From Siphlonurus alternatus (taxonomy: Eukaryota; Arthropoda; Insecta; Ephemeroptera; Siphlonuridae), in the NCBI GenBank assembly GCA_949825025.1, contig OX463781.1:46140317-46204316 (forward strand): a DNA stretch of 64,000 nucleotides, read 5' to 3'. The notes under the pieces are model-generated. The model was not told the origin of the DNA, made no database searches, and worked only from the letters and a program-made list of their open reading frames with translations. How positions within the stretch are numbered: the stretch's first letter is position 1; each line of letters opens with the position of its first letter. Below are positions 1 through 11,892 of this stretch, piece by piece. A program made the position numbers and the translations under genes.

Positions 1-1284
1 TTTACTCTATAATAAGTAATGTAGATATTTCTTGAAAAATAATGGTTTGATACATTGAATCTTACCCATTATGTACTTAAAAATAAAAAGTACATTCAAT
101 AAAAAGTAAAGTAGTATTCTACTTTTAAAGTAATGTTATTACGCTTAAAAACCTAAAGAGTTTACAGCTTAACAAAGTAGCACTTGTGACATAAAGCCAT
201 AGAGAGCCCGCTGCTTTCAATTTTAAGGAGTTACTACTTAGAATTTTATATTTAAAACAGTAACATTCTAGGCATTGCAGCTCATACAATACTACACCGA
301 AGTCGCTAGCATTTTATCTTCTGACTCTTTACTTTCTGATATATTATACAAGGTACATTTCAATGTACTTGAGTACTTAACTTTTAAAAGAATTTGGGGC
401 TGGCATAGATCCACCAGTGTTAAACTTTTGATTTCAAAAGTTACTCTTTAACTATTTTTCTCAGTGTATATTATAAAAATATACTGTTATGTGCGTGCCT
501 GCATGCATGCAGCCTATTAGAACGAGAACATCATATACCACGTGATTAAGTAAAAAAAAATAAGATATTAATTATTTAATCTGATTAAATTAACAAATAA
601 GTAAAGCGTGAGATTATACTAATTGAATGTATATATAGTCGTCATATTCAAAATGCAGTAACTGTTTGGCAAAATAGTTGCTAATTATTATTTTTAATTA
701 CATATTAAGTGGCAATTATTCACAATATTAATTACAGGTCGGTTTCAATTTAATATAATTATAATGTGTATACTGTGTTCATATTATGTATATCTTTTTT
801 TTTTAATGCATAAATCTCACGATGTTTATTTTAATACACATACAGGAACACACATATACATATTATTATCTGAACTCGTCAATATACCTGATTGAATGGA
901 AAAATAATTATGCTGTAACTCCTAACAAGCTTAATTAGCTTATCTCTTAATGAAGACAGAATGGCTTCTTGAATTATTGCATGTGAAATCCTTCAATACT
1001 TCCCGAGATAATTGTTTTAACACCTATTTTCTTCATATTTTGATTTATATTTACATATATATATTAAGCGTAAAAAAAAATATGAAAAATATACCGTGCA
1101 TGCTATTAAATTAACATTTATTATTTAGACCCAAATAATGATTCACTTCAGAAAAATACTGTATAAATGCACATATATTAATCACTCCATGCAATTAAGA
1201 TTATTGCGATGGACTGTGGCATGCATGTAGAATTAACCCCATCAACAGAATTCGATTAATCGACCTCACGACTTCCGATTGTCC
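1..1284. other. AT-rich non-coding DNA with possible old hAT-type fragments
   Basis: I see no gene here. Between about 60 and 440 the text repeats variants of AAAGTACT, GTACTTGAGTACTTAAC and AAAAGTTACTC. Such motifs are common near the ends of non-autonomous hAT elements, but I found no clean terminal repeats or target duplication. The remainder is AT-rich sequence with scattered CATGCATG runs. Confidence 0.3.
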
Positions 1285-1440
1285 AAAGATCACCACGTTC
1301 ACGTGACTTGATTGATTGACGCTGCAAGGTCAGCCAATGGGGTGACGCGGCCAATGGCGCACCTGCCGCTAGCACGCACCGGGCTTAATTAGCCCCGCGG
1401 CCGCACGAGCCCCACGGTCACATCATAGCAGGCCCTTTAC
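1285..1440. promoter_or_regulatory. GC-rich island with two CCAAT boxes and a TTAATTAG palindrome
   Basis: A sharply GC-rich block of about 150 bases in AT-rich surroundings. It contains an E-box (CACGTG near 1299), two CCAAT boxes (GCCAATGGGG and GGCCAATGGCG) about 16 bases apart, and GGGCTTAATTAGCCCC, a palindrome around a homeodomain-type TAATTA core. This mix looks like a promoter or conserved enhancer. No coding exon could be attached on either strand, so the role is inferred from motifs only. Confidence 0.35.
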
Positions 1441-2084
1441 CTTTAACAGTATTGCCGGAAAAAGCAAGCAACAACAAAACTTGCAACTTTTATTATAGCT
1501 TTCTCTATTAAAGAACTGTAATGTAACATTATAAGTTTAATTACTTCCTTCTGACGTGAAAAATGTTAAAGTATAATTTGTTTGAGTACTTCCTGATGCA
1601 GTAAAACGTTTATAGTGATTCGAATTTTCAATTAAAAGGTACTCTTTCAGAAAGATTAAGCTGCATGTATATTAATTAAGTATACAAGTATAAAGGCTAT
1701 ATTAAACAGCATCAGCTGGGGCTGAAAATTAGTGGCAGGTTTATAGAAAGATGACTCTCTTACACTATAAATATACATCGCAAAAAGGAAAGACTGTAAA
1801 GTACAATGTATATTTTATTTTTTTGTTAGAAATTAATAATAATTTTTACAGTATACTTCACTCATGCCGGAAGTCATGCATTTGATTAGCGTCAGTTTTC
1901 ATTTGAGTTTCGAGACTCTGAAGCTGAAGCTAACGCTTGCTTTTAAAAAATGTATATATAAACAAGCAGAAAAACATTATTTTTAACTTATATGTATAAT
2001 TAATTATAGAAAATCACCGCCTTAATTAAAGCTTCTTAATTATCAAAAACCACTTGTTCGATCGTCTTTTGTCTGCACTCAGAA
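1441..2084. other. AT-rich non-coding DNA
   Basis: No open frame with coding character, no hairpin element and no recognised repeat. Nothing supportable seen. Confidence 0.4.
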
Positions 2085-4010
2085 AATATTTAAAGCAAAT
2101 ATCCTAAAAAGCAACACATTTACTGTGTTGTTTTTGTACCTCAAAGGAAAAATCCTTAAATCTTACACACACGGGAGTTTAGAGTTCAACACATCAAGAT
2201 GTTTAAATTTTTACACATTTAGTGTGTTGGATTCTAAATTTTTGAGCGTAAGATCCAACACCCCTTGAGCGTAAAGTTCTACACAGAACTGCTTAAAATG
2301 TTACACACTTGGTGTAAGATTCTACGCCCCAAGAGTGTAGGCTGCTAAGCTTTTTGTGTGTAGCTTTCTACGCACCTAGTGTTTAGTTTTCTAAGCTTTT
2401 GTGCGTAGCTTTCTACGCACCTGCAGTGTAGGATTTTATTATTTTATATATATTATAATAGTATTATACTATAGCCATGTCTCTTAACTTTTCGAAGACT
2501 TATAAGTGTATACGATAGCATATTGAATATTATAAATTAAAATACATCTCCTAATTTTTGGCTGCCTAATTATTATTCGAATTATTATTTATTCCTCTTA
2601 TATTTATGATTTTCTTCCGTATTTTTTAAAACAGCTTCTATCCTCTTAAGTATCCTAAAATTAAAAAATAGTTATAATAAATTATACTATGATAATTGTG
2701 TATTTGCTTAAAAAAAGGTGGTTTCATGGATAAAATATAATTAAAATTTACATTTTTTTTATTAATGCATTTTTTTTTATTACTTAAGAACACAGATATC
2801 ACATGAGTAAAAAAAATGATGATGCAAGTAACAAAAAAGTAGATTATATTAAACAAAAACTTTTTATGCAGTTCTATAGTTTAATAGAAAGACAAATTTC
2901 GTACGTACTTTAATAACCATTTGTAGGTGTACATATATATTAATATATTTTAGACAATATTTCTTGAAACACTCATTAATACAACGGCACATAAATTGAT
3001 GCTGAAAGCATTCTTGCACATATTACACTCAAATACTCGAGGTTTTATTGGGTTTTCAGTGCACACAATGTTATGCCATGGCGACTCCCCGGCTTCTTGC
3101 CCGCCTAAACGAACGTTTAATCAAATCTACAGTTTCAATACACTGCTACACACTCGCACACTTCACACACTATTGTCGCATTATCTAAAACTCGATTACA
3201 ACATGCACTTACTTTCACAAGTAATATATTACAAAATTTAAACTATCACGAAACGAAAACCTCATCAAATCCAGATATTGATGAACTAACACACAAGCGA
3301 GCAAACACACAGCAAAGAACTTCAGATCTAACGGTCGCAAATTCCTGTCTCTGATGACGCTGCGCGCATCCTTTGCGCAGATGTGTAACTGTGTAACTGT
3401 GTAGGACTTTAAACTGAAACAAAGTGTGTAAGGTTTTAAGCACTACTGTGTTGATTCTTATACGTTTTATTCTAAAAACCAGCTTAACACATTTCGTGTG
3501 TTGCTGCTTAAGTTGCATGTGTAGGATTTTAAAAGAAGGTGTGTAAGATTTTAAGCACCAATGTGTTGATTCTAATACGTTTTATTCTTAAGTCCATCTT
3601 AACACATTTCGTGTGTTGTTGTTTAAGATGCATGTGTAGGAAGTTACCTAGCTTGGTGTGTAAAACAACTTTTTAAACAGTTTTGTTGCTTAACTTTTAC
3701 TCACCAAAGGTGTTGAGTTTTAAGAACATAGTTTTACCTCTCTCGTTACACTCTTGTATACTGACTTTTTACACACTTTCATCTTAAAATCTTACACACC
3801 TTGGGCGTACCCATACATCTTACACACTTAATGTGTAGACTACTACTCATTGAAATCTTAACTTTTAATACCTTTGTGTTAGTTCTTACACATTTTGAAA
3901 ACGCAACACACAATGCGTAAATTCTAACACTTTTTGCTTAAGATCTAACACTTTTTACGTGGGATTTTTAAGCAAAAAGTGTACAACCCGTCTTTACACA
4001 TGTAGGTGTG
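2085..4010. repeat. Degenerate array of ACACA/TGTGTAG motifs on both strands, in two flanks
   Basis: From about 2085 to 2435 and from about 3370 to 4010 the sequence is a series of diverged short units. Each combines a TTAAG or TTCTAA step with CTACACAC, TTACACAC, GTGTGTAG or GTGTTG, roughly every 25-35 bases and in both orientations. Within the right flank a longer unit (about 130 bases, containing CTTAACACATTTCGTGTG) is tandemly duplicated near 3400-3530 and 3531-3650. The centre (2440-3370) lacks the motif. Motif-rich flanks around a plain core suggest the subterminal arrays of an old DNA transposon, but no transposase, terminal inverted repeat or target duplication was recognised. Confidence 0.5.
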
Positions 4011-4436
4011 TTGGGACTTTTCTGCGTGTGTAAGTTCCGGCCGACAGTCTTTAGCGTGGCAAAAGACGTTCTCAAGCAGGTGATTGTCCAGGCTCGCGAG
4101 GAGTCACGTGTCGAGTCAGCCGAGCGACGCCAGATCGATGTCCGCCGGAGAGGTCCGGGTCTGTCTCGGACATCTCCGCGCCGGCGTCAGAAGCACGTGG
4201 CGCCACACGTGGCCGCACTGACCTCGCTCATTTTACGTTTCACTCTCGGGCGTGATATATTTGGAGGGACAATTATTATTACTGCAAAATCTGATAATAC
4301 CGGCGTTAACTATACATTGAATTGGAATAATATACTGTATTATCAATTATGTAAGCATTTTCAGCATGATTTTAATAATGGTAATAATGGTGTATTATAT
4401 ATATATACTGCACACACTTCATATTGTTTATGTTAA
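4008..4436 (+). other. GC-rich block with a 142-codon open frame of unknown meaning
   Basis: The region from 4035 to 4255 is strongly GC-rich and stays open in one plus frame, encoding a basic, Arg/Ser-rich stretch (for example VAKDVLKQVIVQAREESR). The 3' part of the frame runs into ordinary AT-rich sequence, which argues against a real full-length protein. Two CACGTG E-boxes and CGCC-rich words suggest a promoter or CpG-type island instead. No splice pattern or family resemblance was found. It could be a first exon, a promoter, or chance. Confidence 0.2.
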
Positions 4437-4879
4437 GAAATATTATATACATTTTTTATACCTTTTCCCTGTCTTTCAATCGTTGTCATATACCTGTAAT
4501 TCTGTTATTTTAATGAACTATGCATATAAGAACTGAGAAGAGAGCGTCCACCAAAAGACTGTTTTATAAAATATGACGTTTTATACATCAATTTAATTAT
4601 CATTGCCATTATATACAGAGTGAACCACAATTCGCGTGCCAACTTTTTTCGTAAATTTGGTATTGCAAAAATTTTCGTACAAACTTCAAATTTGGTACAC
4701 TTGTAGCTGAGGGTTGTAAAAATCTGTTCAGGGTGTTAAAATTTTTATTGGACATCAATAACACCCCTTTCAGGGGTGGTTATTTTAGAAAAATTATTTT
4801 CGCCTTATGGAAATTCAATGTTAAATACAACTTTTTTTGAAATCATTGTAATTTTGCGCAGAAAGTTTCTAGCATAAGG

Positions 4880-5475
4880 TAATCGACCCTCCTGAACTCA
4901 GAAATAATTTTAGATTTTTTCCCCGACGCACCCCTAAGGGTGGAGACCTACCCCTAAAATCCATTTTCCTTAAAAATTGTGCTAAAATTATGAAATAAAT
5001 TTTGAAGGGGTAATCGACCCTCCTGAACTCGAAAATAACTTTAGATTTTTTTCCCCGACGCACCCTTGAGGGTGGAGACCTACCCCTAAAATCCATTTTC
5101 CTTAAAAATTGTGCTAAAATTATGAAATTAATTTTCAAGGGGTAATCGACCCTCCTAAACTCGGAAATAATTTTAGATTTATTCCCCGACGCACCCCTGA
5201 GGGTAGAGACCTACCCCTAAAATTCATTTTCCTTAAAAATTGTGCTAAAATTATGAAATTAAATTTTAAGGGGTAATCAACCCTCTTGAACCCGGAAATA
5301 ATTTTAGATTTTTTCCCCGACGCACCCCTGAGGGTAGAAACCTACCCCTAAAATTCATTTTCCTTAAAAATTGTGCTAAAATTGTGAAATTAATTTTCAA
5401 GGGGTACTCTACCCTTCTCAACTCGGAAATAATTTTAGATTTTTTCCCCAACGCAACCCTGAGGGTCAACGTACA
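4880..5475. repeat. 131-bp tandem repeat, left arm of the foldback element
   Basis: The anchor word TAATCGACCCTCCTGAACTC (or a close variant) recurs at about 4880, 5011, 5143, 5274 and 5405, a spacing of 131-132 bases. Each unit carries CCCCGACGCACCC, GACCTACCCCTAAAA and TTGTGCTAAAATTATGAAAT. Copies differ by point changes and there are about four and a half units. Long open frames here are products of the repeat, not genes. Confidence 0.9.
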
Positions 5476-5589
5476 GCTACCCACCATAACCTTTATTCTT
5501 AATAACCGAGTAGGAATTGTGAATTATTTTTTTTCGGGATTTATCGGAATCTTTAATAAAAAGAAATCACAGACTCACCTCTTCACTTG

Positions 5590-5725
5590 CAGCATGACGA
5601 TGGATGTGTCCACCGTTAATTGCATGGCGTGAAGGCAAATGTTGGTCCGCACAACGAGGCTATGTGTGCGCGCCTTTAACAACTGAGGTGTGACCAATTC
5701 CACATAACACATAACGTCTGTCACT
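5590..5725 (-). pseudogene. Mirror copy of the transposase C-terminal remnant
   Basis: Read on the minus strand this segment matches the plus-strand remnant at 5800-5975 (shared words TCACACCTCAG, CACATAGCCTCGTTG, TTAACGGTGG and GTCATGCTGCAAGTGAAG). It is the left partner in the palindrome centre. It has substitutions and gaps, so it is non-functional. Confidence 0.65.
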
Positions 5726-5938
5726 TTGAGCTCGTCAATGGTCTCAAATCTCTTTCTGAAGCGAAATGTTTACAAGAAGAGATTTGAGACCATTGACGAA
5801 CTGAAAGTGGAGATCAGACGTTGCATGGAATTGATCACACCTCAGATGTTAGAGGCCATGCACCTATACACACATAGCCTCGTTGAGTGGACCAGCATGT
5901 GCCATCACGCCAATTAACGGTGGGCACATTGAGTGAAA
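5726..5938 (+). pseudogene. Remnant of a Tc1/mariner-superfamily transposase C-terminus
   Basis: An open stretch of about 60 codons includes KKRFETIDELKVEIRRCM and ITPQMLEAM. This resembles the C-terminal part of DD34D transposases, where a helix of the type (R)F.TI.EL...I is followed by P..ML. and ends in NGGHIE. The frame meets a stop at AATTAACGG, but shifting one base gives INGGHIE followed by TGA, the expected ending, so a single-base insertion has broken it. The catalytic DDE region is absent. It lies in the core of the foldback element and is too short to be active. Confidence 0.65.
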
Positions 5939-6079
5939 CCACAGTCATGCTGCAAGTGAAGGGGTGAGTCTGCATGGGATATTGTTTTCTGTGAAAATTT
6001 CGATAAATCCCGAAAAAATTTTAATTCACAATTTCTACTCGATTATTAAGAATGAAGGATATGGTGGGTAGCAGTTTAC

Positions 6080-6535
6080 CTTCAGGGTTGCATCGGGAAA
6101 AAAATTTAAAATTATTTCCAAGTTCAGGAGGGTCGATTACTCCTTGAAAATTAATTTCATAATTTTAGCACAATTTTTAAGGAAAATGAATTTTAGGGGT
6201 AGGTTTCTACCCTCAGGGGTGCATCGGGGAATAAATCTAAAATTATTTCCGGGTTCAAGAGGGTCGATTACCCCTTAAAATTTAATTTCATAATTTTAGC
6301 ACAATTTTTAAGGAAAATGAATTTTAGGGGTAGGTCTCCACCCTCAAGGGTGCGTCGGGGAAAAAATCTAAAGTTATTTCCGAGTTCAGGAGGGTCGATT
6401 ACCCCTTGGAAATTTATTTCATAATTTTAGCACAATTTTTAAGGAAAATGGATTTTAGGGGTAGGTCTCCACCCTTAGGGGTGCGTCGGGGAAAAAATCT
6501 AAAATTATTTCTGAGTTCAGGAGGGTCGATTACCT
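6080..6535. repeat. 131-bp tandem repeat, right arm of the foldback element
   Basis: Reverse-complement units of the left-arm array. The anchor word GAGGGTCGATTAC recurs at about 6130, 6262, 6393 and 6522. The right arm has roughly one unit fewer than the left, so the arms have changed copy number independently since they formed. Confidence 0.85.
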
Positions 6536-6799
6536 TATGCTAGAAACTTTCTGCGCAAAATTACAATGATTTCAAAAAAAGTTGTATTTAACATTGAATT
6601 TCCATAAGGCGAAAATAATTTTTCTAAAAACCACCCCTGAAAGGGGTGTTATTGATGTCCAATAAAAATTTTAACACCCTGAACTAAATTTTACAACCCT
6701 CAGCTACAAGTGTACCAAATTTGAAGTTTGTACGAAAATTTTTGCAATACCAAATTTACGAAAAAAGTTGGCACGCGAATTGTGGTTCACTCTGTATAT

Positions 6800-8052
6800 G
6801 ACGATTTAAATTTAATTCAGCATGCTGCAAAGAGCTTACATTGTACAATATAATAAGTTCTCTGGTATTACGCCGCTGACTAACTCCACATTTTCTCTTC
6901 AGCAGACGGGGCTCCTCCGCTAGTGATGATAATTGTTGCCCCCCCCCCCTCCCTCCCTCGCCACCATGACCCGCGCAACCTATCGGAGTCTGCGCGCCCG
7001 CATCATCTCTCCCTTCTGACGACAAAACCACCCTCGGTGTACTAATTATAATCCTTTGCAGCCTCATTATTCGAGTGTATACTTTTGTGCTTTTCGTATT
7101 GATTATGTTGCACCTTGCATTGTCTAATCAGTATATACTTACACGGCGTCATATGACTCACGGGAGTGCAACAATCATTTTATCACTCCACGTGCAATAA
7201 GCTATATCTTTATCGTAAAATAATGATGGATGTTCTGGTACTATCTTATGATAACAATTATCGTGATAAAGCTTGGTTTAAAAACTACAAGATGAAAGTG
7301 ATAAACTAACATTGCAGTGGTTTGCATAATATATTATAACGTACATTACGTGGCACTCCTCGCCTCACCACTACATATTACTTTCATTGTTTCAATTAAC
7401 CGTGGTAATACGATTTGTCAAAATTATATTTAAATATCTTATAATAATTTTATGATTATGTTATTGAGTATCTTATTGGCAAACCTTTGTTCATACCATG
7501 TAGTCATACACCCTCATAACAACATTATCGGTTGCAGGGTGTTTATTTCCTTGTTCAGAATATGTGGGCACATTGTCACTGCATGTTAAATGGGATCAAA
7601 GCTGATATGCAAGTGATGCATTAATTGTGATGTATAGCTATAGACTCAGTTTATTTTGTGCTTGTAATATTATTGTGGAAATGCCACGCCTCCTTTTCAA
7701 TTTCATCTTACAGGGTGTGGCCAGATGAAGCTAATAATAAAAAATCTATTCTTCTATTTTATATATATTTTTTATTATATTATTATTTATCCTATATATA
7801 CCCGGACACATTCAATTATTAATATTTCTGTATGCTTTTGGGAAATGCTAGGAAGATTTGGCTGCAATACTTCTTTTTAATTGTTTAACATTAAAATTAT
7901 ACTGTACAATTAATCAAATTTAATCTATAATAATAACTTTGAACATGCGAGACAAACCATTGGCAGATAACTGAAATTGTGTGGTACAACAAACACCCCA
8001 TTGTCTTATTAGAAGTCTTGCTGGACCAGCCAGGAAACGTAAAAGATCAATG
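6800..8052. other. Non-coding DNA with a short GC/pyrimidine-rich block
   Basis: Mostly AT-rich. A GC-rich segment at 6895-7040 includes a C-run followed by CTCCCTCCCTCGCC and GCGCGCCCGCATCATC. It has no coding character I can support. The remainder (7041-8052) shows nothing recognisable. Confidence 0.3.
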
Positions 8053-8171
8053 ACTATACGTTTACATGACGGTGTTTAATCATGCGTATTCGTTGACGAC
8101 GGATAATGTTATTCTTATAATATGAGGCGTCGTCAACGAATACGCATTAAACACCATCATGTAAACGTAGT
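8053..8171. repeat. 119-bp hairpin element
   Basis: Left arm (8053-8101: CGTTTACATGACGGTG, then GCGTATTCGTTGACGACG) and right arm (8126-8171: CGTCGTCAACGAATACGC, then CACCATCATGTAAACG) are near-perfect reverse complements around a loop of about 25 bases. The compact isolated palindrome is typical of a miniature inverted-repeat transposable element (MITE). No matching copy occurs elsewhere in the window and the target duplication is unclear. Confidence 0.65.
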
Positions 8172-10680
8172 GAATGCATGCAATGTGTCCTTATAATATC
8201 TGGTAGATCCCACGGTCAAATAATTATATTAACGACCACGGGACGCGAGATTAATTTCCCATGGACCAAATTGTTGCTACAACCGTCCCATTGAACATGC
8301 ATGAGAAAATGTTTTAAAAAATATCATTGATTAACATGATATATCATGATATTATGTAAACTGAAATCTATATATATAAAATCAACTTGATCATCAGAGT
8401 AAAAAAAAAACATGTATTGAAACAGAATAAGAATCTTTGTATTTCTCTAATAATATAATTTAAATCGTTGTACGGGACAAGATATCAAATAACCGTGTGA
8501 AATAATGAAAAGGTATTGTTAATATCGAGATACGGGCCGGGACGATATAAGAAAGGGGGAGAAAAATAGTGGTTTGATTCATTTTTTGGGGCGGGATGAT
8601 GTGTGACGAGTTGCTACTGACCGGGCAAAGAAAACCGGCCCGAGGACGTCCCGATCTTAACTGTCGTATGCTCCCTATGATAAACCTGCTCCTCGACACA
8701 ATAAATACGCCGCAATATAAGGGTGCAAGCCTGAGCTGCTACTGCGATCAATAGTATCAATACAGCCTCCCCGCGTATATATAGCATCGCAGTCGAAAGT
8801 ATATATACGTCACATGTGGAGAGAGGCTAAATGTTTTGACGGCGATGTTGGGGAGTGTCATCTACAGCCGCGTGTATGTCGCCACCCCTGACTGGTAAAG
8901 CTGCATGCAGCATGTTCGACGGAGGAAGTGCATGGGAAAGAGTTTAGAAAAAGTGTCTTATTGCCACGACTAATCATTAAAATAATGTTATCGCTCTAAT
9001 CTGACCGATGACTATAAATAAATATGTAAATTTAGATTAAGATCTGTAAAAGGACTTTCAGTGTATCCTAAAAGCAGCAAAGAGAATGTTATAATGTAAT
9101 ATCATGCAGAGTCAAAAAGGTGTGGTGTTATACAGTATGAATATGAAACATACAAAGTGGAATATTTTGTTGTTTGTTTTGCAGGCTTTGCAGCATCCTA
9201 TACCACAATTTTTCCTTTTACATTTTTTTTTTCTTCTGTACAAAATTTTAAAGTTTATTATACAAATTTTTATAATCCTGACTCATTAGACTTCCAAATT
9301 TAACATTTTATTGTGTGTTTACTTGTATTCAAACGTTGATTTTTTTCAATATCATAAAAGCCAATTTTTTTGTTGTAAAAAAAGGTAAAGTTTCTTTTTT
9401 TTCTTTCAAGAATGAGGTATATATTTTTCTTGTCAAGACGGCAACTTGTGATAAATGCTGAGGAATTCTGATGGTAAAAGGCGTGGAGAGAGGGAAGGGT
9501 CTTTAGGGTTCCCCGGGGCAATATTGCCATACAACTTCAACAGTCTTCATGTTCCCGATATTTGCAACGCGGGCAGTCTCGCTCGATAACCAGACCTGCG
9601 TCAAAATCCTCGAAACATCCCCCATTCTCGTCACTCTACACGAAATCGTCCTGCAAAAACTTCCCACCTTGCTAAATTACAGAATGATTTATCTAAATAA
9701 TAACAAACTCAGTAGCTTCTTAGGTCAAAATGTTATGTTTAATTTTTTTATATCTTTATAAATCTCATATTACATTTAATATTATATGATATTTTTTTTT
9801 TTTATAAAGGTGTTTCTAAATTTTTAGGTCGACGGTATGAGGTCTAAAATTTTTGTATTCCTCTCACCATATGGGAACACGTGACCTCCAAACAAGCTGC
9901 TCGCGAAGGGAAAGCTGCTTGCCTGCCTGCCGGCCTGACTGCTTACTAAACATTATTTTCTCTTATTGGGCGTTGCCTCGTTATATTACTGTCACAGTCA
10001 TTGCATGTGACTATTATAGATATATAACATAGAAAATAAAGTACTTTTAATATTAATAAAATGTTATATACTGCAAGCATTTTTTATTAAAAAGTAATTG
10101 CAGCCGGCTTTCCAAAAAGAATAAACACTCTTCTTGCTTGTTCACTCACCCCTCCTCTCCCTCTTGCTGACTAGTCTTTGCTTTATATATTCCCCTCCAA
10201 ACCTCCCCTCATCTCCCCTAACCTCCTCGCTTTTAAACCATGTCCTACAATTCCCCTCCTCAACGTATATCCCTCTTTTATATATAAGTTCTATGTGAAA
10301 GCTTTTTTTTTTTTTTTCTTTACAATATATTACAATTTGAAAAAATATATAAATGTATGATTTTACAGTACTATGACTGTCATCATTAGAAACATGCATT
10401 TACAATAAATAAAATAAGTAGTAAATAGGTACATTACCTTATTGTTATTGTTGTTAATTACGTCAAATATTAATAATGCTCATCAGTCATTTTTTTACAG
10501 CTGTGTGGCCTCGTTTAAACTTTTGAAGAGTTGATACAGTAATCCTTAGTTCTCGTAGTAATCCAATAGATAAGTAGATGCTGGCATTGCCAAAGTTCAC
10601 TAAATTTATTATAGTCAGAGTGTTGTTGCTGGCTTGTGTACTCTTCGATGTCTCTCACAGAAATGCCTCCTGCCTGCTAC

Positions 10681-10682
<2 letters not shown>
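8172..10682. other. Non-coding DNA, mildly GC-rich at 8.5-8.9 kb
   Basis: No exon recognised. The segment 8520-8900 has higher GC (CCGGGCAAAG, GGCCCGAGGACGTCCCG, ACAGCCGCGTG) with a TATATATAG beside it near 8780, so it could contain a promoter. No gene could be attached. From 9100 to 10680 there are short open frames in AT-rich and T-rich sequence without coding character. Confidence 0.3.
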
Positions 10683-10721
<39 letters not shown>

Positions 10722-10747
10722 GCAGTAGCAACAGAGAGAGAGAGAGA
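10683..10747. repeat. GA dinucleotide microsatellite
   Basis: Two GA runs (10683-10718 and 10733-10747) are separated by CATGCAGTAGCAACA. The Ser-Leu and Arg-Glu peptides that can be read through them are artefacts. Confidence 0.95.
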
Positions 10748-11520
10748 ACTCCGACTAGAAAAAAGAGAGAGGTCTTCAGCACGAGACCGTTCGTCGTTTC
10801 TCTCCCAGCCCCCCTTATAGCATCAACCAATCAACAGTCTCCTTTCAATATGACGTCACGTTTATCTTCATTTTGCGTGCTACATTTTAGGGGGGTTCCT
10901 ACATAAAGAGAAATAGACAGAGAAAATTAGAACGAGAAAAAGGTGTTGGAACCCCTCTTCTTTCTATACCAGGTGCTGTCGAGTGTTTTTTGTTTTCTTT
11001 TTTTTTTTTTCCTCTCAACCTCCTCCAACTCCTATATCTACCTCCCTATATACTTTTTTTTTTTCTCAAGCAACCCCCGCTTTTATAAATTATTTATTTG
11101 TTCCTTTACCTTAGCTTTGTTGTGAAAGCATTCCTTTTTAACGTCGGGAGAGGTTATTGAGAAATAACACAAGTTAACGGAGTTTTATATATATTTTTTT
11201 TTCTTATCGTACACAGTTCCGTGTATAATTTTAAAAGCGGGATATTGCGTAGTGGCACGGATACGAGATAATAAATAATACTGTATATATAATGTGCATA
11301 AGAAATGTCAAAAGCTTTTTTTTTCTATAACAAACACAAACATTGTAAAAAAAGGAACAATAATAAGGAACGATAAAGAGTTTATAAACATTTTATCTGT
11401 ATAACTAACAGATTTTTGTTTTGTTTTGTTCCATGTTTAAATTACTGCAATATGTATATTTATGTAAACTTAAATTAATTTAATTTCTAGCTAGACGTAA
11501 GATTTAAATTAAGAAAAAAC
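10748..11520. other. Non-coding DNA with a CRE site
   Basis: Contains a perfect cAMP-response element, TGACGTCA, at 10851-10858, beside a GATAAAC-type complement. It also holds several T-rich and pyrimidine-rich runs (11000-11075). No gene recognised. Confidence 0.3.
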
Positions 11521-11578
11521 TTTTGTACCTCTATGTTGTATTACAGCCACACGAGGAAATAAATAAATAAAATAAATA
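11521..11578 (+). mobile_element. 3' end of a retroposon with an AAAT tail
   Basis: The phrase ACCTCTATGTTGTATTACAG, then CCACACGAGG, is followed directly by AAATAAATAAATAAAATAAATA. The same phrase (CTCTATGTTGTATTATG, then CAGCCACAAGAG) precedes the AAAT microsatellite at 38845, so this is the 3' end of a dispersed retroposed sequence whose tail is an AAAT repeat. The 5' limit is not visible. Confidence 0.65.
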
Positions 11579-11892
11579 TCGAATGCATGGCAATTTGGCA
11601 TTAAACACTTTATAACATTAACCTTATGCAGTGATAATTTGCAATTAAGATGCATTTTCTAACACATTTGACTTCGATACCTCGGGACACCACGAACTTT
11701 ACTCCTGCAGCGCTGTTTGTTGCCAAGCAGTTTATATAAAAGTATAGATATAATGATTCGTGATGAACTTTTGAGGCCTTTTTGAGATGGCTTAAAAATA
11801 GCTGAATTCAATTAATTCTCCTAATATTCATGCATATTTGTCTTTTGAAAGCTGCAGTACCATCAAATGAGTTCGTGCTGCATATACATGCG

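Larger units (their letters stand above)
4612..6799. mobile_element. 2.2-kb foldback DNA transposon with satellite arms and transposase remnants
   Basis: Outer ends are inverted copies: TATACAGAGTGAACCAC at 4612 is mirrored by GTGGTTCACTCTGTATA ending near 6798. The mirror symmetry continues inwards for hundreds of bases. Each arm then holds tandem 131-bp units, and the centre holds remnants of the C-terminal end of a DD34D-type (Tc1/mariner superfamily) transposase in both orientations. A TA at the tips and a TACAG(A/G)GTG terminus fit this superfamily. Seen: the palindrome, the arrays and the NGGHIE-type transposase end. Inferred: two head-to-head partial elements, now non-autonomous. It would fold into a very large hairpin. 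Confidence 0.8.

Noticed and set aside
4869..5487. Repeated frames containing KMDFRGRSPP
   Set aside because: They are produced by the 131-bp tandem units of the foldback element.
5726..5917. A small intact gene of 63 codons
   Set aside because: It is the C-terminal fragment of a transposase with a frameshift before its normal ending.
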